Positions 63,788 to 64,000 of a stretch of 64,000 nt of DNA are shown piece after piece (position 1 is the stretch's first letter; each line of letters starts with the position of its first letter). This DNA comes from Micromonospora chalcea. Its GTDB lineage: Bacteria; Actinomycetota; Actinomycetes; Mycobacteriales; Micromonosporaceae. The stretch lies in contig NZ_MAGP01000112.1 in assembly GCF_002926165.1 (NCBI RefSeq), positions 1-64,000 on the forward strand. Reading direction: 5' to 3'. The position numbers and the translations under genes were made by a program. Below the pieces are notes generated by a model. That model was not told the DNA's origin. It did no database searches and worked only from the letters and a program-made list of their open reading frames with translations.

Positions 63788-64000
63788 GGCTGCTCCACTC
63801 CGAGGTGTTCGAGCTGGGCGCGGACGGACCACTCGGCGGCCCACCACAGCGACCTGTCGACGTCGGCGTAGACCACGGCGACCACCTCGGGCGCGGTGGT
63901 GGCGCCCGCGGCCACGGCGGCGCGCACCTGGTCCAGCCGGGCCCGCCGGTGGGCCAGGTAGAAGTCGGCCGCCGCGCCGCAGTCGGCGAGCGCCGGGCCG
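63784..64000 (-). CDS. Metallo-beta-lactamase-fold hydrolase, C-terminal fragment at window edge
   Basis: Only the last 70 or so residues are in the window: FYLAHRRARLDQVRAA ... VVAVVYADVDRSLWWAAEWSVRAQLEHL. This helical tail is typical of LACTB2-like metallo-beta-lactamase proteins; M. tuberculosis Rv3677c next to crp is one. The catalytic part lies beyond position 64000. Coupled to the cyclase gene by GTGA. Confidence 0.8.
   Translation of the reverse strand, partial: GPALADCGAAADFYLAHRRARLDQVRAAVAAGATTAPEVVAVVYADVDRSLWWAAEWSVRAQLEHLGVEQP

Overview
The window is very GC-rich, gene-dense actinobacterial chromosome. GTG starts, 4-bp GTGA/ATGA gene overlaps, a type VII secretion module, and gene orders matching two Mycobacterium tuberculosis blocks (dacB-tilS-hpt-ftsH-folE-folP-folB-folK around Rv3605c-Rv3628, and marP-NUDIX-TlpA-nth-crp around Rv3671c-Rv3677c) all point this way. 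Overall style, and a dispersed repeat containing GTTAACAAGGGGCCCTTCC, suggest Micromonosporaceae, probably Micromonospora (inference). I saw no tRNA, rRNA, CRISPR array, IS element, integrase or phage gene.

Layout. 1-1.5 kb: cut-off membrane-anchored low-complexity protein. 1.6-5.2 kb: OpuC/ProU-type compatible-solute ABC transporter whose binding protein looks circularly permuted, with an ATPase gene head-to-head 2 bp away. 5.2-7.3 kb: small hypothetical genes and a ribose-type ABC permease-like protein. 7.5-9.9 kb: DUF3180, folK, folB, folP. 10.2-22.6 kb: a 12.7 kb island that separates folP from folE. It encodes a type IV secretion-like apparatus (VirB2-, VirB3-, VirB4-, VirB6- and VirB8-like proteins and a transglycosylase/M23 hydrolase), an 18-codon coupled mini-ORF, a duplicated-domain protein, and an FtsK-like protein with damaged nucleotide-binding motifs. 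There is no relaxase or integrase. 22.7-32.6 kb: folE, ftsH, hpt, tilS, a DUF2342 zincin and dacB, with ppa divergent. An AraC-type regulator and a 45-residue membrane peptide sit between hpt and tilS. 32.6-39.5 kb: a reduced type VII secretion locus (eccD, eccC, mycP) without Esx, PE/PPE, EccB or EccE genes. 39.5-41 kb: two PAP2 phosphatases. 41-47.4 kb: marP, NUDIX, TlpA-like, nth, capA-like, cbiZ and crp. 47.5-57.4 kb: metallophosphoesterase, then a TetR-controlled Atu/Liu-like acyl-CoA carboxylase operon. 57.7-64 kb: a three-repeat membrane protein, a Ser/Thr kinase, an adenylate cyclase/ATPase/TPR protein that could supply cAMP to the nearby Crp, and the end of a metallo-beta-lactamase-fold gene.

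Cross-cutting signals. A composite 50-bp repeat (19-bp unit, 12-bp spacer, 19-bp unit) occurs between genes at 48.26 kb and, inverted, in frame inside the biotin carboxylase gene at 55.78 kb. Many genes without a ribosome binding site have a TAnnnT- or CAnnCT-like -10 hexamer exactly 6 nt before the start codon, which suggests leaderless transcripts. Several convergent gene pairs share long hairpin terminators.
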